A stretch of DNA of 64,000 bases from Thinopyrum elongatum (GCA_011799875.1 CM022301.1:326882929-326946928), one strand, 5' to 3'. Positions 52,501-64,000 are shown, counted from the first letter of the stretch. Numbers and translations: made by a program. The notes: generated by a model from the letters alone, not told the origin.

Positions 52501-53865
52501 AGAACAGGGGGCCCATCGTCCAGAGTGCGCGCTCAGGCATGCCGGACATGTAGTCACCGTGTGAACAGGCGCACACGGTGCACTCTGGCCGGCCTAACCT
52601 TGTCAGCGCGAGTGGGCATTCATCAGAGAGATCCAAGGAGGAAAGAAACGAGAACAGGGGCTCAAGATGTGACCGTAGGGAGCTCGAAGACAACAACACA
52701 ACAAGGTGTTTGTTGTGAAGTGAGGAAGATTGGTATAGAAATAGATGATGAGCTTTGTCTGGGTGTGATCACATACTAAGATGATGATCTTGGCAAAGTT
52801 TGAGCTCAAATGGAGATGCATAAGTGCCACTTACTTCACAATGCACCACACTGGAGAAAAATGAATATGTTGAAGTAGAACTCACATAAATGATTGTATT
52901 GAGCTGAATTTTGGTGGAGGATAGTTATTTGGGCATATGAACACACTGTATAAATTTCATACCATTTGGGTATACCAAAATGGTACTTCCTTCACAGTCG
53001 TCCTCTTTGGACAGAAACTAAGAAAAATTCCAGAGAAATAATGGATGAATGAAATGAGCCCAAATTTTGTAGAGAGTGGTTATATGGGTAGGAGCATGTC
53101 CTGGTAAATTTTCAGCAATAATGAATCAATATAAAATATAGTTGCTTCACACACTAAAAGTCTGACCAGAAACAAAGATTTGATCAGTAGCTCACATGGA
53201 TGGTGTATGAAGCTAAAAATTGGTGTAGAGTCATGATTTGGGCATCTTAAGGAGCTTGCAAAATTTTAACTCATTTGGATTAACCTAGCTAGTGCTTCCT
53301 TCACAAAGGCTTCCATCTGACAGAAACTTTAGAAATTTGTTGAGGAAGATTTACTAGGCAAATTGAGTTGAATTTTGGCATGAGGCAAATATATGGATAG
53401 GAAAAGGTGTCCAAAAATTTTGGGGACAATCAAGAAGAGAAAATGACACTTCCTTCACTAAGTGCCATCCAGGGCAGAATAGGAAAAGGAATATTTATGA
53501 ATTATTCTTGAACTGGATAAGGATGGGGTTTGACATATCTGAGGAAGATATGATCCCAAAAATTTATGAGAATTTTGTGGGAGTCAAGGGAAAGACAGAA
53601 ATATAGGTTGCTTCACAACCTAGGGCAAAAAGGATTATTCCTTTAATAGAAAAGGAATATTCCCAAGAAAAAGATTATTAGGATAGGTCCAAGATGGGAA
53701 ATGTCATGATCTTGGGATGGTTTTGAGGATGACAAGCCACTTGGGAGCCTGAGAAGAGATGATCTTCCCAGGTTTTCAGACCGCAGAGCCATAGAAAAGC
53801 AATTTCAAATAAAATCTCAAAGAAATTCAAATGAAAAAGAAAGGGCCAAAATCCAGGGTGTTACA
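49590..53865 (-). mobile_element. Solo LTR B (4,276 bp)
   Basis: The same family as solo LTR A, with the perfect duplication ATACT (49585-49589 and 53866-53870). Removing the LTR and one duplication restores the Copia interior, which matches copy 1 at AGTTACTAGTATGGTC (about 30365). Ends on the minus strand are TGTAACACCCTGG and GGGGTGCCACA. A TATA-like TATAAGAGG lies at 52294-52302, followed by a leader and a short frame that starts MAAVGLGLNS near 52209. Confidence 0.92.
52831..53618 (-). repeat. Six-unit array of about 155 bp in solo LTR B
   Basis: Motif variants of TTGCTTCACAA occur at 52831, 52987, 53142, 53296, 53450 and 53608; intervals are 156, 155, 154, 154 and 158 bp. The phase and number agree with solo LTR A. 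Confidence 0.85.
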
Positions 53866-55979
53866 ATACTAGTAACTTTTACTTACAACTAACTTGGAGC
53901 ACTGGAAATATCTGGTTGTTTACATACCATGGAATACAAGTGTGGTTGAAATCATATTTCGCTCATCAGTATTTCAGGATGCCGACTCCTTCCATGTGAC
54001 ATTGACAAGAAACTCTTCTTGACATTTTCCCTACTAAACTGCTTTAGTATTCTGTCAATATGTATTTTTTCTAAGTCCGATTAGATACTATTATCTCCAT
54101 AGATCATTGTGTCTAATACCAAGACTATTCATTCCCTAAGTATTTTACTGAAAAACTAGTTTCAATAAAGTCTTAATCCGTGTCAAGAAATTTACATAAC
54201 TTCCAATCAACAATATGTCATGTGCATATAGTGTTTAGAAATATTATCATGCTCCCACTTACTTTGTTGTAAATACAAGCATCTTCACTTTACTCGATGA
54301 AACCAATTTATTTGACCATTTCATCAGTACGAAGATTCCAACTCCACTATGCTTGCTTCAGATCATTATAGGATCTCTTGAAGTTTGCATACTTACTAGC
54401 ATCCTTTGGATCGACAAATTTACCTTGGATCTTATCAAATATACAACCTTGGTTCCATTTCCATCTCATGAGAATCATTTTGACATCCATCTATTTTATC
54501 TAATAATTGAAATATTTAATAATTGCTAGTTTAACCCGAACTGACTTTAAGTATTGCTATGATGAGACAATCTCGTCATAGTGAATTCTTTGCTCTTGTC
54601 ATAAACTATTTGTAACAAGTCAAGCATTATAATTTTTTTATCTTTGTCAGTTTATAAATCCATTACTATTCTTTAGACTCTACGTCTTTCGAAGGGTTCA
54701 TCAAGTTCTAAGCTTGAATTATGTGAATGGATACTATCTCGGATTATGTTGGCATATAGCCAGTTTCCGGAGTTAGGTCCCATCAATGCTTCTTTGTGAA
54801 TTATAGGTTCATTGTTTGCCCAATAATATTTTGTCTGCATACCACAAAGGTCTGCACGAATTTTCACAACCTATATAGTTCAGCTACAAGTCCGACTGTA
54901 GTCTCTATATCTCATGTACAGGCTTTCATATCAGTCGCAGTAAGAACTTCTAGAATTACTTCCAGTGTTTCTTTTCTTTGAGTTGATTATGAAGATTCTG
55001 CAATATTGTCGAGTTGCACTGTCCTCCCACTCACTCTTTTGTAGAAAACATTTTCTTCAAAACTTCCGCGCTTTGTGGCAAAACACTTTGCCTCGGCGTA
55101 GTGATAGAGGAATACCCAACTATTTGGGATAACCTACAAAGTAGCACTTATTTCAATAAATTTGATGGCACTCCTTTTTCAGTTTCAAAGCCAAAGTCTC
55201 TAAAGCATCACTTTAAAAGTATATTGGCGGAATAATCAATGTCATCTTTGATCTCACCATGTCATACATAGCTTGATTACATCTACTCAAAACACTCTAC
55301 TCTCAGTAGTGTTTCTAGCTATAAAATTCTTTTGTAGCTCATCAGACATTCGCTAAATTTATAACTCAAATATTCTTTTCTGCAATCCAATTGTAGAAAC
55401 ATAATTTTATTGTTACAATAATTTCTACTTCATTCTAAAAATATTTTGAAACATTTCAAAAAATTCAGATTTATGTCTCAATTAGTAAATATAAATATCT
55501 ACTTCAGTCATCCTTGAAGATAGATAAATCCACTGCTTGCAACAACACTTATTGGACTACATACATGAATATGCATATTTTCAATTATTTTTGTTGCTTG
55601 TTCTTTATGGCCTATGAACGGTATTTTAGTTTACTTCACTATTTGGACGAAAATTGCAAGTGTCAGATGATTCATAATCATATGACTCCAAAATCCATCA
55701 GTATGGAATTTCTCCATGCGGATTTCTCCAATGTGACTAAATGCAGTGCCACACATATGTGGTATTTTTAGTCTTGCGACATTTAGCGTCAGTGTTATGG
55801 ATGTTCAATTTAATTATCAATATTCATAACTTAAATCCTATTCACAATAGGAGTATGGCCCTTTTTTTTCATTACATTGAAGAACTATTGTTCTCTCATG
55901 AACAACCTCTTTGCAACTCCTATGCAATGGGCTAGAGTGTACAAAACTCTAAATGAATTAGGATAATAAATTCAGAGGT
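53866..55979 (-). pseudogene. Interior of Copia copy 2, central part
   Basis: Decayed pol-region sequence aligned in reverse with about 27740-30360 of copy 1, without the hAT-type MITE. The reverse transcriptase relic at 54673-54867 reads NEPIIHKEALMGPNS, close to copy 1. Confidence 0.7.
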
Positions 55980-55984
55980 AATAT

Positions 55985-57738
55985 TGTTGGAAATTTGCCC
56001 GAGAGGCAATAATAAAAGGTTATTATCATATTTCCCATTCATGGTAAATGTTTATTATTCATGCTAGAATTGTATTGACCGGAAACCTAAATACATGTGT
56101 GGATACATAAACAACACAGTGTCCCTAGTAAGCCTCTACTAGACTAGCTTGTTGATCAAAGATGGTTAAGATTTCCTAACCATAGACATGAGTTGTCATT
56201 TGATAACGGGATCACATCATTAGGAGAATGATGTGATGGATAAGACCCAATCGTAAGCTTAGCAACAGATCGTATCGCTTAGTTTATTTGCTATTGCTTT
56301 CTTCATGTCAAGTATTCGTTCCTTAGACCATGAGATCATGCCACTCCCGGATATCAGAGGAATGCCTTGTGTGCTATCAAATGTCACTTCGTAACTGGGG
56401 TGATCATAAAGGTGCCCTACAGGTATCTCCGAAGGTGTCTGTTGGGTTGCATGGATCGAGACTAGGATTTGTCACTCCATGTGACGGAGAGATATCTCTG
56501 GGCCCTCTCAGTAATACAACATCATAAGAAGCTTCATGTGACTAATGAGTTTAGTCACGGGATCTTGTATTACGGAACGAGTAAAGAGACTTGCCGGTAA
56601 CGAGATTGAACTAGGTATGGAGATACCGACGATCGAATCTCGGGCAAGTAACATATCGCTGGACAAAGGGAATTGTATACAGGATTGACTGAATCCTTGA
56701 CATCATGGTTCAACCGATAAAGATCTTTGTGGAATATGTAGGAACCAATATGGGCATCCAGGTCCCGCTATTGGTTATTGACCGGAGAGGTGTGTCAGTC
56801 ATGTCTACATGATTCTCGAACCCGTAGGGTCAGCACGCTTAACGTTCGATGATGCTAGAGTAGTATTGGGATATGTGCATTGGTAACTGAATGTTGTTCG
56901 GAGTCCCGGATGAGATCCCGGATATCACGAGGAGCTCCGGAATGGTCTTGAGGTAAAGGTTCATATATAGGAAGTCCTGTTTTGGTCGCCGGAAAGGTTT
57001 CGGGCATTATCGGTATTGTACCGGGAGTGCCAAAAGGGGTTCGGGGTTCCACCGGCCCCGGGGGCCACATGGGCTGTAGGGGGTGCGCCTTGGCCTATAT
57101 GGGCCAAGGGAACCAGCCCTAAGGGGCCCATGCGCTAAGAGAGAGGAGAAAGGAAGATTCCTAAGGGTGGAAGGCGCCCCCCGAGGTGCCTTGGGAAGGG
57201 AGGAAACCTCCCTATAGGCCTGGCTGCACCACCTCCCTTGGAGGAGGGGACAAGGCTGCTCCCCAATCCTTCCCCTTGCCTCCTATAAATAATGGGAGAG
57301 AGGTAGGGGCTGGACACACCAAATACCACGCCCCGGCGGCAACCCTACCTCTCCCAAAACTCCGTTTTCTCCTCAGATTGGTTCCGGCAGCGTTTGGCGA
57401 AGCCCTGCCGGGATCGCACCACCACCATCTGCACCATGTCGTCGTGCTAGTTGAGATCCCATCTACTTCTCCTCTCTTGCTTGCTGGATCAACAAGGAGG
57501 AGACGTCATCGAGCCGCACGTGTGCTGAACGTGGAGGTGCCGTCCGTTTGGCGCTAGATCAGATCGGACCGTGATTGGATCACAAAGAGCACGAATACAT
57601 CAACCGCGTTATATATGCTTCCTCTTTCATTCTACAAGGGTATGTAGACACACTCCCCTCTCGTAGCTATGCATCTCCTAGATTAGATCTTGGGTGTTTC
57701 GAAGGATTTTTTTTATTTTCATGCAACGTTCCCCTTCA
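55985..57738 (+). mobile_element. 5' LTR of the nested Copia element
   Basis: 1,754 bp, from TGTTGGAAATTTGCCC to CGTTCCCCTTCA, directly followed by G and the primer binding site TGGCATCATGAGC at 57740. It resembles the LTRs at 714-2442 and 2443-3254. Confidence 0.88.
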
Positions 57739-57752
57739 GTGGCATCATGAGC

Positions 57753-59060
57753 TAGGTCTATGCGTAGATGTATATCCATGAGTAGAACACAAAGTTGTTG
57801 TGGGCGTTGATGTTCAAATTGCTTACTTTCCTTGACTTATTTGGATTTGGCGGTATTGTGGGATGAAGCGGCTCGGACCAAACTTACATGTCCTCGCACA
57901 TGAGACCAGTTCCACTGTTTGACATGCAACTTGTATTGCATAAAAGTGACTTTGCGGGTGTCTATCTCTCCCACTTTAGTTGAATCTGATTTTACAAAGG
58001 CGGTCCTTGTAGAAGGTTAAAAGGCAACTTGTATATCACCGTTGTGGTTTTGCGTAGATAAGAACGGTTCTTATAGTATGCCCTAGCAGCCGCGTAAAAA
58101 TTGCAACAACAAAGTAGAGGACGTGTAGCTTGTTTTTGCAGGGCATGTTGTGATGTGGAATGGCCAAAACATGATGTGATATATGTTGATGTATGAGATG
58201 ATCATGTTTTGTAATAGGTTCAAGAATTGCATGTCGATGAGTACGGCAACCGACATGAGCCATTGGGTTGTCTTTAATTTATTGTATGACCTGCGTGTCA
58301 ACAAATAACGCCATGTAATTGCTTTACTTTATCGCTATGCGTTAGCAATAGTTGTAGAAGCAATAGTTGGCGAGATGACCACGTGACGACACGATGATGG
58401 AGATCATGGTGTCATGCCGGCGACGATAGAGATCATGCTGGTGCTTTAAAGATGGAGATCAAAAGCACAAGATGATAATGGCCATATCATGTCACATATT
58501 TTGATTACATGTGATGTTTATCTTTTATGTATCTTATTTTGCTTAGGATGACGGTAGCATTATAAGATGATCCCTTCACTTAATTTCAAGATAAATGTGT
58601 TCTCCCTAAGTATGCACCATTGCGAAAGTTCGTCGTTTCGAAGCACCTCGTGATGATCAGGTGTGATGGACTCTACGTTCGCATACAACGGGTGTAAGCC
58701 AGTTTTACACATGCAGAATACTTGGGTTAAACTTGACGATCCTAGCATGTACAGACATGGCCTCGGAACACGGAAGACCAAAAGGTCGAACATGAGTCAT
58801 ATAGTAGATATGATGAACATGGAGATGTTCACCGTTGATGACCACCCCATCTCACGTGATGATCGGACATGGGTTGGTATGGATCGTGTAAACACTTAGA
58901 CAACTTGAGGGATGTTGTTTTAAGTGGGAGTTCATTAGTAATTTGATTAACTGAACTAATTATCATGAACATAGTCTAAATTGTCTTTGCAAATTATGTT
59001 GTAGATAAATAGCTCACGCTGTAGCTCCTTGTTTTAACACGTTCCTAGAGAAAGACTAAG
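57753..59060 (+). other. Leader between primer site and gag
   Basis: About 1.3 kb without a coding domain, as usual upstream of gag in this group. The frame at 58663-58899 has no recognisable domain. Confidence 0.5.
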
Positions 59061-60210
59061 TTGAAAGATATTGTAAGCACTTATGCGGACTAGGTCCGTA
59101 GTCTAAGGATTGTCCTCACTGCTGCACAGAAGGCTTATGTCCTTGATGCACCACTCGGTGTGCCAACCCCTCTAGCGTCGTCCATGGATGTTGTGAACGT
59201 CTGGCAGGCACGTTCTGATGACTACTTGATAGTTCAGTGCGCCATGCTTTACGGCTTAGACATAAGGGCCCCAAAGACGTTTTGAATGCCACGGAGCATA
59301 TGCGATGTTCCAAGAGTTGAAATTGGTATTTCAGGCTCATGCCCGAGTTGAGAGGTATAAGACCTCTGAGAAGTTCTTTGCCTGCAAGATGGAGGAGAAC
59401 AACTCAGTTAGTGAGCATGTGCTTAGAGTGTCTGGGTGCTACAATCACTTGAATCAAGTGGGAGTTAATCTTCCAGATAAGACAGCGGTTGACAAAGTTT
59501 TCCAGTCACTGCCACCAAGCCATAAGGGCTTCGTGATGAAATATAATATGCAAGGGATGGAGAAGAAGATCCCTGAGCTATTCGCGATGCTTAAGGCCGC
59601 GGAGGTAGAAATCAAGAAAAAGCATCACGTGTTGATTGTCAATAAGACCACTAGTTTCAAGAAAGGCAAGGGAAAGAAAGGGAACTTCAAGAAGAATGGC
59701 AAGGCAGTTGCCGCTCCCCTGAAGAAACCTAAGGCTAGACCCAAACCTGAGACTAAGTGTTTCTATTACAAGGGGAATGGTCACTGGAAGCGAAACTACC
59801 CTAAGTGCTTGGTAGATAAGAAGGCTGGCAATGTCAACAAAGGTATATTTGATATACATATTTTTGATATGTACCTTGCTAGTACTCGTAGTAGTGCCTC
59901 AGTATGTGATACTAGTTCAATTGCTCTTGTTTGTAACTTGAAAAAGAAACTACGAAGTAAACGGAGACTAGCTAAGGGTGAGGTGACGATGAGTGTTGGA
60001 AGTGTCTCCAAGGTTGATAAGATCACCATCGGCACGCTCGTAATACCTTCAGGATTAGTAATGAACCTAAATAATTGTTATTTGGTGCCTGCGTTGAGCA
60101 TGAACATCATATCTGGATCTTGTTTATTGCGATACGGTTATTCATTTAAGAGAACAATGATTATTCTATTTATATGGATAATATCTTTTATGGTCATGCA
60201 CCCCTTGTGA
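59061..60210 (+). pseudogene. Copia gag and protease, decayed
   Basis: The region codes for a UBN2-type Copia gag: LDAPLGVPTP, then after a stop near 59281 the long frame 59305-60210 with SEHVLRVSG, LPPSHKGFVMKYNMQ, LPELFAMLKAAEVEIKKKH. Gag forms the particle that packages element RNA. The CCHC zinc knuckle reads CFYYKGNGHWKRNYPKC, so a cysteine is lost. The protease motif DTG reads DTS. A frameshift near 60145 ends the frame. It cannot make a working polyprotein. Confidence 0.85.
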
Positions 60211-60485
60211 ATGGTTTATTCTTGTTGAATCTCGATCATAGTGATACACATATTCATAATATTGATGCCAAAAGATGCAGAGTTAATGATGATAGTACCA
60301 GATACTTGTGGCACTGCCGCTTAGGTCATATTGGTGTAAAGCGCATGAAGAAACTCCATGTTGATGGACTTTTGGAATCACTTGATTATGAATCATTTGA
60401 TACATGTGAACCATGCCTTATGGGCAAGATGACTAAAACCCCGTTCTCCGGTACAATGGAGCGGGCTAGTGACTGTTGGAAATAA
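60174..60485 (+). pseudogene. Copia GAG pre-integrase domain
   Basis: YLWHCRLGHIGVKRMKKLH and CEPCLMGKMTK form the HHCC zinc-binding domain that precedes integrase. The frame ends at a shift near 60478. Confidence 0.85.
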
Positions 60486-60769
60486 TACATACTGATGTAT
60501 GCGGTCCGATGAGTGTTGAAGCACACGGTGGATATCATTATTTTCCTACCTTCATAGATGATTTGAGTAGATATGGGTATATTTACTTAATGAAACACAA
60601 GTCTGAAACATTTGAAAAGTTCAAGGAATTTCAGAGTGAAGTGGAGAATCATCGTAACAAGAAAATAAATTTCTACGATCCGATCGTGGAGGTGAATATT
60701 TGAGTTACGAGTTTGGCGCTTATTTCAGACAATGTGGAATTGTTTCACAACTCATGCCACCTGGAACAC
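60476..60769 (+). pseudogene. Copia integrase core, truncated by insertion
   Basis: EIIHTDVCGPMSV and FIDDLSRYGYIYLMKHKSETF are the first part of the integrase core with its first catalytic D. The next conserved part (SDRGGEY) is distorted to YDPIVEV with a following stop. The frame resumes as SQLMPPGT before the Gypsy element breaks it. Confidence 0.85.
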
Positions 60770-62360
60770 TGATACGTCTCCAATGTATCTATAATTTTTT
60801 ATTGTTCCATGCTGTTATATTATCATTCTTGGATGTTTTACATTCATTTTATAGCAACTTTATATCATTTTGGGACTAACCTATTGACATAGTGCCCAGT
60901 GCCAGTTGCTATTTTTTGCTTGTTTTTTACTTCGCAGAATATCAGTACCAAATGAAGTCCAAATGCCATGAAACTTTTTGGAGATTATTTTGGACCGGAA
61001 GGGAACTTGGGAGCCAAGGAACCACCTGGGGGAGGCCCACGGGGCCCACCACCCACCAGGGCGCGCCAGAGGCCCCTACACACCCTGATGGGTGGTGGGT
61101 CCCATGGAGGTCTCCTCCACTGCCTCTCAACTCTATAAATACTCAGATATTCCACAAGCCCTAGGGGAGCGATCAAAACACAATTCCAGCCGCCGCAAGT
61201 TCCAGAACCACGAGATCCAATCTAGAGCCCTATTCTGGCACTCTACCGGAGGGGAACAAGATCACAGAGGGGTTCATCATCCTCATTGGTGCTCCTCCGA
61301 TGATGCGTGAGTAGTTCACCATAGACCTACGGGTCCGTAGGTAGTAGCTAGATGGCTTCTTCTCTCTTTTTGATTCTCAATACAATGTTCTCCTCGATGT
61401 TCTTGGAGATCTATTTGATGTAATGACTTTTTGCGGTGTGTTTGTTGGGATCTGATGAAGTTCAAGTTTATGATCAGATCTATCCATGAATATTATTTGA
61501 GTTCTCTTTAATCTCTTATATGCATGATTATTATAGCCTCGTATTTCTTCTCTGAAACTTTGGTTTGGTTTGGCCAACTAGATTGATTTGTCTTGCAATG
61601 GGAAGAGGTGCTTGGTGATGGGTTCGAGCTTGCGATGTCCTCACCCAGTGACAGAAGGGGTAGTGAGGCACGCATGTATCATTCCTATCAAGAATAAAAA
61701 GATGGGGTCTATTCCTACATGAATAGATCTTGTCTACATCATGTCATCGTTCTTATTGCATTACTCCGTTTCTCCATGAACTTAATACACTGGATGCATG
61801 ATGGATAGCGGTCGATGTGTGGAGTAATAGTAGTAGATGCAGAATCATTTCGGTCTACTAATCTTGGACGTGATGGCTATATACATGATCATTTCCTTGG
61901 ATATCGTCATAATTATTTGTTCTTCTATCAATTGCCCAGCAGTAATTTGTTTACCCACCGTATGCTATTTTCTCGAGAGAAGGCACTAGTGAAATCTACG
62001 GCCCCGGGTCTATCTTTTATCATATTGCTTTCAGATCTATATTTCCAAAAACCCAAAAATGCCTTGCTGCACTTTTCCTTTGCTTATTTTATTTTGTGTT
62101 CTTGCTAGATCTATTATCCAATCTCATACAATTTAATCTATCTTTTTACCATGGAGGGATTGACAACCCCTCTTACGCGTCGGGTTGCAAGTATTTGTTC
62201 TTTGTGTGCAGGTACCGTTTACATAGTGTTGCTTGGTTCTCCTACTGGATTGATAACCTTGGTTTCGTAAGTGAGGGAAATACTTACCGTAGCTGTGCTG
62301 CATCATCCCTTCCTCTTTGGGGAAATACCGACGCAGTCTCAAGCCATGTCAAAAGGAATT
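60770..62360 (+). mobile_element. 5' LTR of the Gypsy element
   Basis: About 1.6 kb with a promoter-like CTATAAATA at 61133 and a leader rich in CCGGAGGGG. The exact 3' end is not certain. Confidence 0.75.
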
Positions 62361-62362
62361 TC

Positions 62363-62380
62363 TGGCGCCGTTGCTGGGGA
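62363..62380 (+). other. Primer binding site of the Gypsy element
   Basis: TGGCGCCGTTGCTGGGGA, one base different from the TGGCGCCGTTGCCGGGGA site known from Athila-type elements, which pairs with tRNA-Asp. Confidence 0.8.
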
Positions 62381-62608
62381 GACATCATCAACATCTATCA
62401 GGTACCCAATCACAAATCTCATCTCCTTGCAATTTACATTATTTGCCATTTGCCTCTCATTTTCATCTCCCCCACTTCTAAATAGTTTTTGCAAAAATAC
62501 AAAAATATTTTCCTTTTTTCCGTTTGCCTTTTTCTTGTTTGCCTTTTTGCTTGTGCTGCCATGTGCCTTCTATTTGCTCGCATCTTCGCTTGCTAAAAAT
62601 CTATTGAT

Positions 62609-63448
62609 ATGGATCCTCATCCACTTGCTAATGTTTTTAAAAGATCCAACTATGATGAACCAATTGCTAGTAAGTTGAGTGCACTAGATTATCTTTATGA
62701 AGTTTTGCTTGAAATTCGTGAATCTGAAAATTGTGATGAAGTGCTAAAAGAGGAAAATTATAAAGTGATTCACGATAGCTCCTTGAATGAAAAGCATGAT
62801 TGCAATGGTGTTATTATAAATTCTATTAAAGTCAATTATGCTAATAATATGCAAAACCCCAAGCTTGGGGATGTTGATTTTGATATGTCCACTACTTATT
62901 GCAATGATCATGATTGGGGTGATTCTTCTTATGATCTTGAAAATTGATTTAAGCATCATGAAGAATATGTTTTCGATAATATTGATAGTGGGTTTGGAAG
63001 ATTTCCAAATTTAGGTAATAATGATCCCACTACTTTGGAGAATGATCAGTCTTATGAAATTTTTGATAAAAGTGGGCTTGGAGAGGTCATGACTTTATTT
63101 GATGATAATCCCACTATTTTGGAAGAGTGTCAACTTTGCATGCATGTGGATCATGTAGAGAATATGTTATGTGATAGCTATATTGTTGAATTTGAATATG
63201 ATCCGACATGTAATTATTATGAGAGAGGGAAATATGGTTGTAGAAATTTTCATGTTACTAAATTACCTCTCGTTATGTTGAGATTGTCAATGTTTTATTC
63301 TTCTCCCTTGCATGTGCTAGTTTTTGCTTGCCTTGATAATTTGTTTGCTTATAAAATTCCTATGCATAGGAAGCATGTTAGACTTAAATTTTTTTGTCAC
63401 ATGCTTTATGATGCTCTCTTTGTGTTTCAATTATTATCTTTCATGTGA
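62609..63448 (+). pseudogene. ORF of unknown function in the Gypsy element, one in-frame stop
   Basis: One frame of 279 codons runs from ATG at 62609 to 63448, broken only by TGA at 62945-62947. The protein is rich in Asp, Asn and Tyr with repeated NNDPTTLE/DDNPTILEE motifs. It ends in a hydrophobic, cysteine-containing tail (MLRLSMFYSS to LFVFQLLSFM) which could be a membrane segment. It shows no gag, protease, polymerase or integrase motif. I do not recognise its function. Confidence 0.6.
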
Positions 63449-64000
63449 GCATCATCGAAGTCTCAAAGCCTAGCTTAATGGCTATAAAGAAAAGCGCTTG
63501 TTGGGAGGCAACCCAATGAATAAAATATTTTTTCTCTTTTTCTTTCTGTTTTTGTGTGTTGACACAATTATGCTACTGTTATGATTGTGTTTTTATGTTT
63601 TAGTTAGTGTTTGTGCCAAGTAAAGCCTTTGGGATTATGTTGGCTGATAGTTGATTTGATCTTGTTGAAAAACAGAAACTTTTGCGCCCAGTAGCATAAT
63701 TGTTAAAAATCACAGAAGCGTGATAAAATTCTGAATTTTTTACACAAGATTTATATACGAATTTCCTACGTTTTCCTAATTGTTCAGAATTTTTGGAGTT
63801 ACAGAAGTATGGTAAAAGTCCAGATTACTACAGACTGTTCTGTTTTTGACAGATTCTGTTTTCGTTGCATTGTGTGCTTATTTTGATGAATCTATGGATT
63901 GTATCGGGGGGTATAAGCCATGGTAAAGTTGGAATGCAGTAGGTATAATACAATAATAAAATATGATTGGGTTTGCAACAATACTTAAAGTGGTGATTTG
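63449..64000 (+). other. 3' non-coding part of the Gypsy element
   Basis: Begins with GCTTGTTGGGAGGCAACCC and AT-rich sequence; no gene seen. Confidence 0.6.

Larger units (their letters stand above)
41992..64000 (-). mobile_element. Copia-type element, copy 2 (same family as copy 1), host of later insertions
   Basis: Its 3' LTR is 41992-48956 with a large insertion. The polypurine tract is GTCTCCCACT (48957-48966, minus). The interior is 48967-49589 and 53866-55979. It aligns with copy 1 from about 27740 to 31000. The rest, including the 5' LTR, should lie beyond the right edge because a further element interrupts it at 55985. The 5 bp before the left end are TATGC. Confidence 0.82.
55985..64000 (+). 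mobile_element. Copia element (Angela/BARE-like), nested in copy 2
   Basis: A 5' LTR, primer binding site and start of gag-pol are present; the element is interrupted by a Gypsy insertion at 60770 and its 3' part is outside the window. The five bases before it are AATAT (55980-55984). Confidence 0.88.
60770..64000 (+). mobile_element. Gypsy element with Athila-type primer site, no gag-pol in window
   Basis: It begins TGATACGTCTCCAATGTATC and interrupts Copia integrase (preceding 5 bp AACAC). The LTR runs to about 62360, followed by a primer binding site and a single unusual ORF. After this ORF the text at 63500 (CTTGTTGGGAGGCAACCC) resembles the region that normally follows integrase in related elements, which suggests that gag-pol is missing and the element is non-autonomous. 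The right part is beyond the window. Confidence 0.78.

Overview
The window looks like Triticeae (wheat, Aegilops, barley or rye) nuclear DNA. A short gene island with two ordinary plant genes sits in a large block of nested retrotransposons. The LTR types, a Caspar-like CACTA end, Stowaway MITEs and Au-type and other grass SINE pieces are characteristic of this tribe. Family names below come from recognition of sequence style, not from a database search.

Layout. 1-3254: the 3' end of a Copia element (RNase H domain plus 3' LTR) inserted in the LTR of a related element. 3255-5640: unassigned DNA, then a minus-strand Gypsy-type LTR remnant. 5641-17750: gene island. A plus-strand ARID-PHD gene (ARID4 type, 15 coding exons, 773 aa) converges on a minus-strand alanine aminotransferase gene (15 coding exons, 494 aa); their stop codons are about 0.8 kb apart. 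The aminotransferase has intact frames and splice sites, but methionine stands where the family has its pyridoxal-phosphate lysine. 17750-23876: small MITE and SINE copies, a Gypsy LTR fragment and long tandem arrays of a CACTA transposon. 23877-35642: a complete Copia-type element (copy 1, TSD GTTTT) inside the CACTA end. A hAT-type MITE sits in its interior, and its 3' LTR holds a Helitron that appears to have read through its own terminator and captured part of a LINE. 35744-41991: LTR fragments and a short orphan ORF. 41992-64000: a second, minus-strand copy of the same Copia-type family. It carries a hairpin-ended TIR element (which itself holds a 4.2 kb solo LTR), a second 4.3 kb solo LTR, and another Copia element that is in turn broken by a Gypsy element with a short ORF of unknown function.

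The two chromosomal genes are the only likely cellular coding genes. All other long reading frames are transposon coding remnants or repeats. Exon borders were set by reading frame continuity and GT/AG sites; no transcript evidence was available. Insertion boundaries supported by target-site duplications or by comparison of paired copies are stated explicitly; other borders are approximate.
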